Below are positions 25,796 through 35,151 of a stretch of DNA of 64,000 nucleotides, in pieces. Each line of letters starts with the position of its first letter. Within the stretch, counting starts at the first letter, position 1. Where the stretch lies: the NCBI GenBank assembly GCA_024697025.1, contig JAILGH010000106.1, forward strand, positions 1 to 64,000, written 5' to 3'. This stretch comes from Pseudobutyrivibrio sp. GTDB lineage: Bacteria; Bacillota; Clostridia; Lachnospirales; Lachnospiraceae. A program made the position numbers and the translations under genes. Under the pieces are notes generated by a model. It worked only from the letters and a program-made list of their open reading frames with translations, ran no database searches and had not been told where the DNA came from.

Positions 25796-26623
25796 ATGAG
25801 AAAGACAAAAACATCTTTATCTGAGACAGGTAATCTCATTATTCCAATGACAAATGATTACCTTTTTAAAGCATTACTTCAAGAAAACGAACACGTTTTA
25901 AGGGGACTTCTCTGTTCACTTCTCCATCTAAGGGCTGATGAAATAGACTCTACAGAAATAACTAATAGTATTGTTCTAGGTGAATCATTTACCGAAAAAA
26001 CCTTTATGCTTGATGTAATAATTAACTTAAATAATAATAAAATCATTAATCTAGAAATGCAGGTTATAAATAATAAAAATTGGCCAGAACGTTCTCTAGC
26101 TTATTTAGGTAGAGAATTTTCAAAAATTCAAAGAGGGAACCAATATGGAAATGTTACTCCTGTTCACCAAATTGGAATCTTGAATTATACGTTATTTGAA
26201 GAGTGTCCCACTTTTTATTCAACATATATGATGCAAGATACCCATAGTCACCACATATATAGTGACAAATTTGCCATCTCCGTGTTAAACTTGAATCAGA
26301 TAGAAAGGGCAACTGACGAGGATAAATCATATAAAATTGATTACTGGGCTCGTCTTTTTAACGCAAAAACCTGGGAGGATTTAAATATGTTAGCAAAAGA
26401 GAATCCACTTATGGCTGAAGCCGCAGATACATTTCGAAAATTAACTGAAGAAGACGCTATTCTCGATGCATGCTATAGGCGTGATTTGCAATTGGCATAT
26501 GAAGCTAGCGTTGAACGTAAGTTAGCTACTCAAGCGGCAGAACTCAAAGAAAAATCTGAAACCATTTCACAATTAACAAATGAAATTGCGGAACTAAAGC
26601 GTCAGCTCAATAACAAAAATTAG
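25796..26623 (+). CDS. Rpn family PD-(D/E)XK nuclease / putative transposase
   Basis: 275 residues. The N-terminal half has the PDDEXK_2 pattern of Rpn/YhgA proteins: MTNDYLFKALLQ, then MLDVIINLNNNKIINLEMQV with the D and ExQ active-site residues, and LAYLGREFSKI. The C-terminus is a coiled coil (AAELKEKSETISQLTNEIAELKRQL). Rpn proteins promote recombination in E. coli and are annotated as transposases without inverted-repeat elements; I see no terminal repeats here. AGGAGAT precedes the ATG. Stand-alone gene with its own terminator. Confidence 0.85.
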   Translation: MRKTKTSLSETGNLIIPMTNDYLFKALLQENEHVLRGLLCSLLHLRADEIDSTEITNSIVLGESFTEKTFMLDVIINLNNNKIINLEMQVINNKNWPERSLAYLGREFSKIQRGNQYGNVTPVHQIGILNYTLFEECPTFYSTYMMQDTHSHHIYSDKFAISVLNLNQIERATDEDKSYKIDYWARLFNAKTWEDLNMLAKENPLMAEAADTFRKLTEEDAILDACYRRDLQLAYEASVERKLATQAAELKEKSETISQLTNEIAELKRQLNNKN

Positions 26624-26629
26624 TTTACA

Positions 26630-26658
26630 AAAGGACCCATGCTTGGCATGGGTCCCTT
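26630..26658. terminator. Bidirectional terminator
   Basis: GGACCCATGC-ttg-GCATGGGTCC (26633-26655) flanked by AAAA on the left and CTTTC on the right; on the minus strand the stem runs into TTTTG. It separates the convergent Rpn gene and the efflux operon. Confidence 0.75.
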
Positions 26659-26688
26659 TCTTACTATCTCCCGGGGAGAAATCTCATT

Positions 26689-27999
26689 TTATTCATATCG
26701 TAATGCATCAATAGGATTAAGCTTAGCAGCTCTATTAGCTGGGCTGTAACCTGCGATGATACCTACTGCAACAGAAATCAATACTGATATGATGATTCCA
26801 GTAGCATCGATAGCTGGCTCTAAGTCCATAGGAAGCAAGTTCAACAAGGCTGTACCTGCTGTGATACCTAGGAATACACCAACCGCTCCACCGATAAAGC
26901 AGATAACAATTGCTTCTGTAATAAACTGCAATCTAATTGACTTGTTGGTTGCTCCAAGAGCCTTTCTAGTACCAATCTCTTTGGTACGCTCGGTAACTGA
27001 TACAAGCATGATATTAGTAACACCGATACTACCAACGAGAAGTGATATAGCTGCAACACCAAGGAATGCAATTTTGACCATATCAAACATGCTAGTGAAC
27101 TCCTGTACCTGGTCTGCCATGGAAATAACCACAACATTGTATGCATCATTCTTTGCGTAATACTTTACATTGAAATAGTCTCTTATTTCAGGAGCAAAGG
27201 CTTGACCATCAACTTCTGAATCTACTACTACATCAATATACTGCGTACCTTCATTTTGTGCATGGTTTGCAATTCTGGCTGTTTCATAAGGAATCCTAAT
27301 CTCTGTAGTAGGATTATCTGGATCAGAGGTAGTACCACCGATATCAATTCCATCTCTGGCATATTCGTATATACCAACTATATGATAGGTATAATATACG
27401 CCATTCATATTGACTTCGATTTCAGAGCCAATAGCAGCATCTTTATCTCCTCGAAATGCTCTTTCTACCAGCTTATCTGCCACAAGACATACCCTTTTTC
27501 CTTCGGCATAATCTCTATCTAAAAAGCCTCTACCTTGAACCATCTTGGTTCTGTTGCCAAAATATTTATAATAGTCTTTGCTATAGCCTCGAATCTGCAC
27601 CTTAGACACTACATTGTCCCTTGTAACGGTGCCTTTTCCATCCATAGAATCTCCATAAACGCTTTCAGCCTGAACAAGACCTACTACCTTGTCCTTGTAT
27701 TCTTCTTTGAACTGATTAAGCATGTCTTTAGTGATAAGATCCTTTTCATTCATTTCTCTGACATTATCATCTATGTTGTAAAGGTTCTTAGTGTTCTTAG
27801 GTAAGACCACAACCTCAATAGTGTCTGCACCGGCCTCTGTCAATATCTTGCTAAAGCCTTTAGTCACCGAGTTACCAACGATAAAAATAATGATAACTGA
27901 GGTAATACCAATAATAATACCAAGCATAGTCAGCAACGAACGCATCTTATTGGCTTTGAGTCCTGCTATAGCAACGGAGATATTTTCAAAAAATAACAT
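26689..27999 (-). CDS. MacB-like ABC transporter permease
   Basis: 436 residues with the MacB topology: one N-terminal membrane helix (MRSLLTMLGIIIGITSVIIIFIVG), a large extracellular MacB_PCD domain (about residues 45-280) and three C-terminal FtsX-type helices with VSVTERTKEIGTRKALGAT between them. MacB permeases couple cytosolic ATP hydrolysis to export of peptides, lipids or drugs across the envelope. The start abuts the stop of the ATPase gene. Third component of an adaptor-ATPase-permease operon. Substrate unknown; antimicrobial peptide export is a reasonable guess. Confidence 0.93.
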   Translation of the reverse strand: MLFFENISVAIAGLKANKMRSLLTMLGIIIGITSVIIIFIVGNSVTKGFSKILTEAGADTIEVVVLPKNTKNLYNIDDNVREMNEKDLITKDMLNQFKEEYKDKVVGLVQAESVYGDSMDGKGTVTRDNVVSKVQIRGYSKDYYKYFGNRTKMVQGRGFLDRDYAEGKRVCLVADKLVERAFRGDKDAAIGSEIEVNMNGVYYTYHIVGIYEYARDGIDIGGTTSDPDNPTTEIRIPYETARIANHAQNEGTQYIDVVVDSEVDGQAFAPEIRDYFNVKYYAKNDAYNVVVISMADQVQEFTSMFDMVKIAFLGVAAISLLVGSIGVTNIMLVSVTERTKEIGTRKALGATNKSIRLQFITEAIVICFIGGAVGVFLGITAGTALLNLLPMDLEPAIDATGIIISVLISVAVGIIAGYSPANRAAKLNPIDALRYE

Positions 28000-28728
28000 T
28001 TACTTTACCTCCTTTGCTTGTAAACCTTGCCAAGTACCTTTAGACTCTCCAGTGATGCTACCATCCTTGAGAGTGATGATTCTCTCTGTCTCCATTGATA
28101 GCTCAGGAGAGTGAGTGATGAGAACGATTGTCTTGCCCTGCTCCTCATGTAGCTTGTGAAAGATATCCATAATCAATCTTCCGGTAGCAGAATCAAGAGC
28201 ACCGGTAGGCTCATCCGCCAAAATGATAGCTGGGTCGTTTGCCATAGCGCGTGCAATTGCCACACGCTGCTTTTGACCACCAGAAAGCTCATCTGGCTTG
28301 TGCATCATTCTATCGCTCATTCCAACCGATTCAAGAAGCTCTTTTGCTCTTTCATTTCGAGCTCGTCTCCCCATTCCTGCATACATCATAGGAAGCTCAA
28401 CATTCTTAAGAGCTGATGTTCTTGCAATCAGATTGTATGTCTGAAATACGAATCCTATTTTTTTGTTTCTAAGAGCTGAAAGCTCATGATCCTTTGCCTT
28501 CTCGATATCCACTCCATCAAGGGTGTATTCTCCGGCTGTAGGTTGGTCCAAGGCTCCGATAATGTTCATCAGTGTAGACTTACCTGAACCGGACTGACCA
28601 ACAATGGAAACAAATTCCCCTTCTTTAACTGTAAAGTTAACACCATGTAGTACTTCAAATTCATTTGGAGTGCCGATGAAGAAACTCTTGTGAATATCAC
28701 GAAGGTCTAATATTGTCTTTCCTTCCAA
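28000..28728 (-). CDS. MacB/LolD-type ABC transporter ATPase
   Basis: 242 residues with Walker A GQSGSGKST, the MacB/LolD-type NLIARTSALKNVELPM segment after the Q-loop, signature LSGGQKQRVAIARA, Walker B IILADEPTGALD and the H-loop LITHSPEL. It is the cytosolic motor of the neighbouring permease, with which it is contiguous, and follows the adaptor gene by 17 bases. All catalytic motifs are intact. Confidence 0.95.
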   Translation of the reverse strand: MEGKTILDLRDIHKSFFIGTPNEFEVLHGVNFTVKEGEFVSIVGQSGSGKSTLMNIIGALDQPTAGEYTLDGVDIEKAKDHELSALRNKKIGFVFQTYNLIARTSALKNVELPMMYAGMGRRARNERAKELLESVGMSDRMMHKPDELSGGQKQRVAIARAMANDPAIILADEPTGALDSATGRLIMDIFHKLHEEQGKTIVLITHSPELSMETERIITLKDGSITGESKGTWQGLQAKEVK

Positions 28729-28745
28729 TTTATATTCCTCCGTAA

Positions 28746-30236
28746 TTACTCCTCGTATTGCATAAGGTCCATACTGTTTGTTGATGAAGCATCTGTAACT
28801 ACAGCCTCAACATTCATACCCTTCTTAAGGCCTGTGCCCTTAACCTCTACATAATACTCACTCTCAAGACCTGTTGTAACTACAACATTGTCCTTAGTTC
28901 CATCATCATTTACTACTGCGACAAACTTGCTTCCATCCTCTGCGGTCTGAATACAGTCATAAGGAAGTGCTAAAACATTGTCAGCTGAGTTGAATACCAA
29001 GCTTGCCTTTCCTGTCATACCAACGCGAAGTCTCTCATCTGTTCCATCAAGCTTAATCTTAACCTTGTACTTTGCTGTAGTACCAGCTGATGAAGTGCCT
29101 GTAGCTGCGGCAGCTGACGAAGTACCAGATGAACTTGCCACTGAATCATCTGAAGCTACAGATACAAATGATACTGTACCCTTGAACTCGTCTTCTCCTG
29201 TAGCATCAAACTTAACAACTGCTGGCAATCCCTCGTATACCTTGGCAATGTCATACTCGTTAACCTTTGCCTCAACTATAAATCCACTTGTATCAGCAAT
29301 AACAAATACGTTGTTACCCTGTGTATAGTTGTTGCCCTTTTCAACATTCATTGCAAGAATGTAACCTGACATAGGAGCAACTACCTTAGTCTTGTCGATG
29401 CTCTCATATACATCGTTGTAAGCATCTACCTGTGTATAAGATGCATCGTAATTCTGCTGCATCTGTGCAAGTGTAATCTTGTTCTGTGTCTGTCTGATTG
29501 TTTCCTTTAATGTATCGATTTCCTTCTCTGCTGCCTCGTAGCCTTCAATTGAAACTGGCTCAGCAAGTGCCATAGCCGCACCCGACTCTTTTGCCCATCT
29601 ATTTGCAACCGATGGATCAGTATCCTTATACTTCTCGTACTTTTCAAAAGCATCCTTTAAGTTGTTGTAGATGTTCTTGTTGTCATCCAACCACTTTTGC
29701 TTTTCATCAATCTGCTTTTGAGTCTCCTCGATTGACTTTTGCAAATCCTCGATATTCATACCACTTTGGGTGTTAGAAATGTCATACTGCGCCTTTAACT
29801 CTGCAATCTTACGGTTGTAATCATCGCCATCAAACTCAACAACTACATCACCCTGCTTTACAAAATCACCAACCTCGAAATTAACAGCCTTAACCTTGAC
29901 ACCAGTAATACCTGTACCGCCAAGTGTTGATGTAACAGCTGTTGTCTCGTTAGCTGTAAGTGTACCTGTAATACTAATTGAATCCTTAAGATTCATCTGC
30001 TCAACCTGTACAGTGTATGGCTGATTTGCTTGCTCCTCCATCATCTGCTGAGCAACCTTAGCGTTGTGACGGAAATACAAAACAACTGCTAAGATAATTA
30101 CCAAAATGATAATTAACTTGATATGCTTCTTGATAAATCTACCAATAGCTTTGAAAAACCCTTTTACCTTAGAATCACTCTTTTCAGTGTTCTCGCCGAT
30201 GACCTTAGGCTCATCTTTTTTCTTGAACAACTTCAT
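28746..30236 (-). CDS. MacA/HlyD-like efflux adaptor protein
   Basis: 496 residues: cytosolic basic N-terminus, a membrane anchor near residues 38-55, a lipoyl/barrel-sandwich hybrid split by a coiled-coil hairpin (NIEDLQKSIEETQKQIDEKQKWL and so on, about residues 150-260), a beta-barrel domain carrying a Ser/Ala/Thr-rich insertion (SVASSSGTSSAAAATG) and a membrane-proximal domain. Such adaptors in Gram-positives link a MacB-type pump to the cell wall side. It lies 35 bases after the HTH gene and heads the pump genes. Confidence 0.92.
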   Translation of the reverse strand: MKLFKKKDEPKVIGENTEKSDSKVKGFFKAIGRFIKKHIKLIIILVIILAVVLYFRHNAKVAQQMMEEQANQPYTVQVEQMNLKDSISITGTLTANETTAVTSTLGGTGITGVKVKAVNFEVGDFVKQGDVVVEFDGDDYNRKIAELKAQYDISNTQSGMNIEDLQKSIEETQKQIDEKQKWLDDNKNIYNNLKDAFEKYEKYKDTDPSVANRWAKESGAAMALAEPVSIEGYEAAEKEIDTLKETIRQTQNKITLAQMQQNYDASYTQVDAYNDVYESIDKTKVVAPMSGYILAMNVEKGNNYTQGNNVFVIADTSGFIVEAKVNEYDIAKVYEGLPAVVKFDATGEDEFKGTVSFVSVASDDSVASSSGTSSAAAATGTSSAGTTAKYKVKIKLDGTDERLRVGMTGKASLVFNSADNVLALPYDCIQTAEDGSKFVAVVNDDGTKDNVVVTTGLESEYYVEVKGTGLKKGMNVEAVVTDASSTNSMDLMQYEE

Positions 30237-30271
30237 TTTTAATAACTTCCTCCATTTTATTTAATTGTAAA

Positions 30272-30499
30272 CTATACAGAATCCTCTTCTGCTGTTTCAT
30301 CGTACTTTAATATGTCGCCGGGCTCACAGTCCAAGGCTTTGCATATTCCTGCCAACGTAGAAAATCGCACCGCATTGACCTTATTGTTTTTAATCTTGGA
30401 CATGTTAACATTTGTAATGCCGACCTGTTGAGCTAATTCATTTAAAGAAATATGTCTCTTTGCCATCATTACATCCAGCTCTAGAAAAATCTTTCCCAT
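30272..30499 (-). CDS. HTH regulator (YozG-like, Cro/C1 family)
   Basis: 75 residues beginning MGKIFLELDVMMAKRHISLNELAQQVGIT, with a single helix-turn-helix and the end DCEPGDILKYD typical of the small YozG-type regulators. GGAGTG eight bases before the ATG supports this start rather than the track's extra nine codons, which belong to an overlapping mini-ORF in the same frame. It is the first full gene of the efflux operon, so local control of the pump is likely. Two TTTATCGATAA(A) palindromes flank its promoter and are candidate operators. Confidence 0.88.
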   Translation of the reverse strand: MGKIFLELDVMMAKRHISLNELAQQVGITNVNMSKIKNNKVNAVRFSTLAGICKALDCEPGDILKYDETAEEDSV

Positions 30500-30501
30500 A
30501 C

Positions 30502-30564
30502 TTACACTCCATATACATACGGCCAAATTTTTGTAACTTCCCCTTTATATAACCCGTCCATCAT
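30502..30564 (-). CDS. Mini-ORF 2 (20 residues) overlapping mini-ORF 1
   Basis: Reads MMDGLYKGEVTKIWPYVYGV and stops two bases before the HTH start codon. Its ATG overlaps the stop of mini-ORF 1 (ATGA), a classic coupling arrangement. Too short for the track. It may be a translated leader peptide, or the two mini-ORFs may be remnants of one frameshifted small gene. Confidence 0.4.
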   Translation of the reverse strand: MMDGLYKGEVTKIWPYVYGV

Positions 30565-30605
30565 AGATGTCTGTCAAAAATAAACTTAATTAACCCGCTG
30601 TTCAT
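30561..30605 (-). CDS. Mini-ORF 1 (14 residues) with strong ribosome site
   Basis: Reads MNSGLIKFIFDRHL. A near-perfect TAAGGAGG lies two bases before the ATG, slightly closer than ideal. It is the first start codon after the promoter at 30666-30694. Likely a leader peptide; no similarity recognised. Confidence 0.45.
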   Translation of the reverse strand: MNSGLIKFIFDRHL

Positions 30606-30652
30606 AACCTCCTTATCTCAAACACATAATATTTATCATTAACAAATTATCG

Positions 30653-30712
30653 TTTATCGATAATCATATTAATACACCTATATTCGATTGTCAACAATAA
30701 TTTATCGATAAA
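30653..30712 (-). promoter_or_regulatory. Efflux operon promoter flanked by TTTATCGATAAA palindromes
   Basis: On the minus strand TTGACA (plus 30689-30694), 17-bp spacer and TAATAT (plus 30666-30671) form a strong promoter. TTTATCGATAA at 30653-30663 lies just downstream of the -10 and TTTATCGATAAA at 30701-30712 just upstream of the -35, 48 bases apart. The positions suit repression by the HTH protein, which is inference. Confidence 0.7.
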
Positions 30713-30786
30713 CATTAAAAAAGCTCTTTGGAATAATCCAAAGAGCTAAATTTACTTGAAAAAATAATATTTTTCCTATCAACCTA

Positions 30787-31809
30787 TTACTGATATTTAC
30801 TTACGTTGCTAGCATCAACTGGTACAAATGGAACCCAGATATATTTCAGATCCTTTGATGCACCATCAATATCTGAGATAGACTGATTCTTTGCCATCTT
30901 GGCACAAGCCTCTACTGCTGCTGTACCCTGTCCATCAGCATCCTGCAAAACAGTCATGTACATGTCGCCTGATTTAACTAATTTGCACCCTTCAGCTGTA
31001 GCATCTACACCAACAACTGGACAGTCAGCCGGGTTGTAGCCGTTATCCTTTAACCATCTAACTGCACCTTCTGCCATGGTGTCGTTGTTACAAAAAATAC
31101 AATCAAAGTTCTGCTTTGTATTTTTGAACATTTCTAGCTTTTCATAGGCACCCTCAGCAGTCCACTTAGCATAATCCATGAAGACTATATTTGCATCTAC
31201 GCCATTATCTAAAAAGAAATATTTAACTGCCTTAGTTCGACCAATAGTTCCGGAATGTCCCTCAGCGCCTTCAAGGATTACTATATCAAGACTTCTAGGC
31301 TTTCCAAGCTTATTCCATACATACTCTGCCTGATATGTACCAGCATCCTCCTCGTATGAGCCAGCATATACATACTTATCAGCATTTAAATAATCAGCCG
31401 ATGGCTCGTTATTAATAAATACAACTGGCAAATCTCCTGCTGCAATCTCAATCTGAAGTGCAGTAGAAATATCTACAAGTCTACAGATAATAGCGTCGTA
31501 ATCACCTGAAGCTGCTGCAGCCTCAATCTTTTCAACCTGCTTTACAACGCTCTCGCCACAGAAATCAACTGTCACGTAAGCTCCTACTGTACCTGCTGCT
31601 TTAACAACACCATCCGCAAGAGCCTTTCTGTATGGCTGGTCCACGTCTGTCATCAAAAAATAAATTCTCACACCACTCTTTGCTGCACTCTCTTCACCTG
31701 CGTTTACAAATGAATCAATACTGCCGCAAGCTGTCATTGTGCTTAGACTCATCACAATAATCAGAGCCATCAAAATAGCTTTCTTAATCCAACTGTTCTT
31801 AAATGTCAT
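30787..31809 (-). CDS. Sugar-type substrate-binding lipoprotein (orphan)
   Basis: 340 residues from MTFKNSWIKK, preceded by GGGAG. A type II signal peptide ends in STMTAC (lipobox). The mature part is a type I periplasmic-binding fold (Peripla_BP_4): RIYFLMTDVDQPYRKALADGV, VVFINNEPS, DCIFCNNDTMAEGAVRWL, CPVVGVDATAEG. It resembles galactose/glucose-binding proteins. No permease or ATPase is adjacent, so it may serve a remote transporter or a sensor. A 31-residue peptide gene precedes it by 24 bases. Confidence 0.85.
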   Translation of the reverse strand: MTFKNSWIKKAILMALIIVMSLSTMTACGSIDSFVNAGEESAAKSGVRIYFLMTDVDQPYRKALADGVVKAAGTVGAYVTVDFCGESVVKQVEKIEAAAASGDYDAIICRLVDISTALQIEIAAGDLPVVFINNEPSADYLNADKYVYAGSYEEDAGTYQAEYVWNKLGKPRSLDIVILEGAEGHSGTIGRTKAVKYFFLDNGVDANIVFMDYAKWTAEGAYEKLEMFKNTKQNFDCIFCNNDTMAEGAVRWLKDNGYNPADCPVVGVDATAEGCKLVKSGDMYMTVLQDADGQGTAAVEACAKMAKNQSISDIDGASKDLKYIWVPFVPVDASNVSKYQ

Positions 31810-31833
31810 AGTCTCGTCTCCCATAATATATAA

Positions 31834-31929
31834 TTACGCGTTCTTCTTGTCTAAACAGTTTAGAGTAAAAAGAAACAAGCCATCAAATCCTAGTATAACT
31901 GCAAGCATCATCAAAATAACCATTTTCAT
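31834..31929 (-). CDS. 31-residue membrane peptide (not in ORF track)
   Basis: MKMVILMMLAVILGFDGLFLFTLNCLDKKNA: a single hydrophobic helix with a basic tail, preceded by AAGGAGG seven bases before the ATG. It lies 24 bases upstream of the orphan binding protein on the same strand. Could be a small membrane partner or a translated leader. Real translation is suggested only by the ribosome site. Confidence 0.5.
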   Translation of the reverse strand: MKMVILMMLAVILGFDGLFLFTLNCLDKKNA

Positions 31930-31975
31930 AATATTACCTCCTTACTAACGAATTAATAACTTTTAGGCAAAACAA

Positions 31976-32006
31976 AACCCTAGTAAACATTGTATTACTA
32001 GGGTTA
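31976..32006 (-). terminator. Terminator after tRNA-Leu
   Basis: AACCCTAGTAA-tacaatg-TTTACTAGGGTT on the minus strand, followed by TTGTTTTG. It ends the tRNA transcript ahead of the peptide and binding-protein genes. Confidence 0.8.
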
Positions 32007-32032
32007 CCTTTATCTAGCCATTCAGTTAAAAA

Positions 32033-32112
32033 TGCGGGTGACAGGACTTGAACCTGCACGGTCGCCCACTAGAACCTAAATCTAGCGCGTCTGCCAATTC
32101 CGCCACACCCGC
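32033..32112 (-). tRNA. tRNA-Leu (anticodon UAG)
   Basis: 80 bases on the minus strand fold as a cloverleaf: acceptor GCGGGTG/CACCCGC with discriminator A, D-arm GCGGAATTGGCAGACGC, anticodon stem CTAGA/TCTAG with loop TTTAGGT (anticodon TAG), variable arm TGGGCGACCGT and T-arm GCAGG-TTCAAGT-CCTGT. The 3' CCA is not encoded. It reads CUN leucine codons. Confidence 0.95.
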
Positions 32113-32254
32113 ATATATAATAAATGCCTGTCAAAAAAATGCCTTCGGCAACTGACAGTTTAAGGCAATAGCCATCTAACGCTTAGCCTAGATGACTATT
32201 ACTTGTCGGCTCATCGACTTGTCTAATATATCACAACCAAATTCCTTACGCAAG

Positions 32255-32292
32255 AAAAAAGTATGACTTTCATATATCTCTGAAAGTCATAC
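32255..32292 (-). terminator. Terminator of the atp operon
   Basis: GTATGACTTTCA (32261-32272) pairs with TGAAAGTCATAC (32281-32292), and the minus strand continues TTTTTTC. It is a strong intrinsic terminator 28 bases after atpC. Confidence 0.9.
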
Positions 32293-32305
32293 TCTAATTT
32301 TTGGG

Positions 32306-32335
32306 TTTCCCCTCATCAGTTAGCTACGCTTAGCG
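32306..32335. repeat. REP-like half element overlapping the end of atpC
   Basis: TTTCCCCTCATCAGTTAGCTACGCTTAGCG matches the left half of the element at 8480-8513 (TTTCCCCTCATCAGTCAGC). The atpC stop codon lies within it, so the last codons derive from or coincide with the repeat. Confidence 0.5.
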
Positions 32336-32730
32336 CCCTTAAGTCGCGCCATAGCGCGGGCGAGATTTGCATTTGAAATCTCGTATTCTATGCGGCTCTG
32401 CTTTTGCTGTAGCTGCTCTTGGGCACGTTCAAGTGCCTCTTGAGCACGGAAGGTATCAATATCCTCAGGTCTTTCACAAGAATATGAAAGCACTGTAACG
32501 GAGCCATCTGGATAAACAGACACAAGTCCATCAGAAATAACGGCCTTCTGCCACTGTCCATCTGGCTTCTTGAAGCGGATTTCTCCAACCTCCACTACGC
32601 CGGTCATCTTTTCATGGTGGTTCATGATTGCAAATTCGCCATCCGCACCAGGGATAACAATTATCTCACTCTGACCATCATAAAAGACACCGTCGCAGGC
32701 TATTATTTTTAGATTAAAAAATGATGCCAT
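32320..32730 (-). CDS. atpC: ATP synthase F1 epsilon subunit
   Basis: 136 residues: the N-terminal beta-sandwich (FNLKIIACDGVFYDGQSEIIVIPGADGEFAIMNHHEKM) and a C-terminal helical hairpin (RAQEALERAQEQLQQKQSRIEYEISNANLARAMARL). It links gamma to the c-ring and can inhibit hydrolysis. Last gene of the atp operon, three bases after atpD and followed by a terminator. Normal length. Confidence 0.95.
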   Translation of the reverse strand: MASFFNLKIIACDGVFYDGQSEIIVIPGADGEFAIMNHHEKMTGVVEVGEIRFKKPDGQWQKAVISDGLVSVYPDGSVTVLSYSCERPEDIDTFRAQEALERAQEQLQQKQSRIEYEISNANLARAMARLKGAKRS

Positions 32731-32733
32731 AAG

Positions 32734-34137
<1,404 letters not shown>

Positions 34138-35148
34138 TTACCTCTTTGCCTTCTTTTTCTTCAGCGCCTTTGCTCCACCGATTACCTCTGTGATTTCCTG
34201 AGTAATCTGAGCCTGACGCACTCTGTTGTATTCAATAGATAATTCATGAAGAATTGCCTCGGCATTGTCTGTAGCTGATTGCATAGCCATCATTCGGGCA
34301 TTTTCCTCGCTGGCAGAACACTCTACCAAAGCTCCGTAAATAAAGGCTGTAAAGTGATTGTGTACCAATCTCTCCAAAACTGTTGAAAGGGATGGATAGA
34401 ATGGATACCAGGAATCACCGCCCTGGGTGAAAGCCTCAAGCTCGTAACTGTTAATTGAATGTACATGCTTTACGCCTTGTTTTAACTCAGTCGCAGCCTT
34501 ACTAACGCCCTCTGCATCTGCCTCGATTTCCTGCACTTGCTCCTTGATAAACTTGTGAGTCTTAAGAGGGAGCAAACGCTCAACGCAGGTTTCTTCTGTC
34601 ACCGAATTGAGCATCTTGGTATAGATGACATCAATGTGGTCTAGTTCCTCCTTGTTGTACAAATCAATCAGATACTCTGACATGATGCGCGCTCTATGCA
34701 TAGATGGATTGTTTGATGAATATACAAAATTCGTATCTACGTTATAGCCATTGTTTATAAAGAAAGCTCTGCCGACCTCACCTACTACAAATAGCTTATA
34801 TTCATCCTTTGACATACCAGCGATTCGTTCAACTGCTAGCTTGATGGCGTTGTGGTTGTATGCACCTGCCATTCCCTTATCGCCAGTAAACACTACAAAG
34901 CCTCGCCTCTTAATTGTCTCATGCTCATCCTCAACACGATTATCAAAATAGATATGTCGCATATCTGGCATACGCACAAGATTTTCAGCAATGCCTCGTT
35001 GTGTCGCCTCAAAGAAAGGCTCAGTATCAGCAAGCTTTGCCTTGGCCTTTCGAAGCTTCATAGAAGACATCATGTACATGGCTCTTGTAATCTTCATTGT
35101 ATCCTGAATACTATTTATTCTATTAAGGATTTCCTTTGTACTTGCCAT
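34138..35148 (-). CDS. atpG: ATP synthase F1 gamma subunit
   Basis: 336 residues, some 45 more than typical. N-terminal helix ASTKEILNRINSIQDTMKITRAMYMMSSMKLRKAK and C-terminal helix ECSASEENARMMAMQSATDNAEAILHELSIEYNRVRQAQITQEITEVIGGA form the rotor coiled coil. The extra length lies in the middle (the HIYFDNRVEDEHETIKRR insert and the loop near AEGVSKAATELKQGVKHVHS), possibly adapted to the fused delta-alpha stator. It follows the fused gene by three bases. Confidence 0.96.
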   Translation of the reverse strand: MASTKEILNRINSIQDTMKITRAMYMMSSMKLRKAKAKLADTEPFFEATQRGIAENLVRMPDMRHIYFDNRVEDEHETIKRRGFVVFTGDKGMAGAYNHNAIKLAVERIAGMSKDEYKLFVVGEVGRAFFINNGYNVDTNFVYSSNNPSMHRARIMSEYLIDLYNKEELDHIDVIYTKMLNSVTEETCVERLLPLKTHKFIKEQVQEIEADAEGVSKAATELKQGVKHVHSINSYELEAFTQGGDSWYPFYPSLSTVLERLVHNHFTAFIYGALVECSASEENARMMAMQSATDNAEAILHELSIEYNRVRQAQITQEITEVIGGAKALKKKKAKR

Positions 35149-35151
35149 GAC

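Noticed and set aside
25796-26623. Rpn-type gene as part of an insertion sequence
   Set aside because: No terminal inverted repeats or target duplication found around it; ordinary terminator follows.
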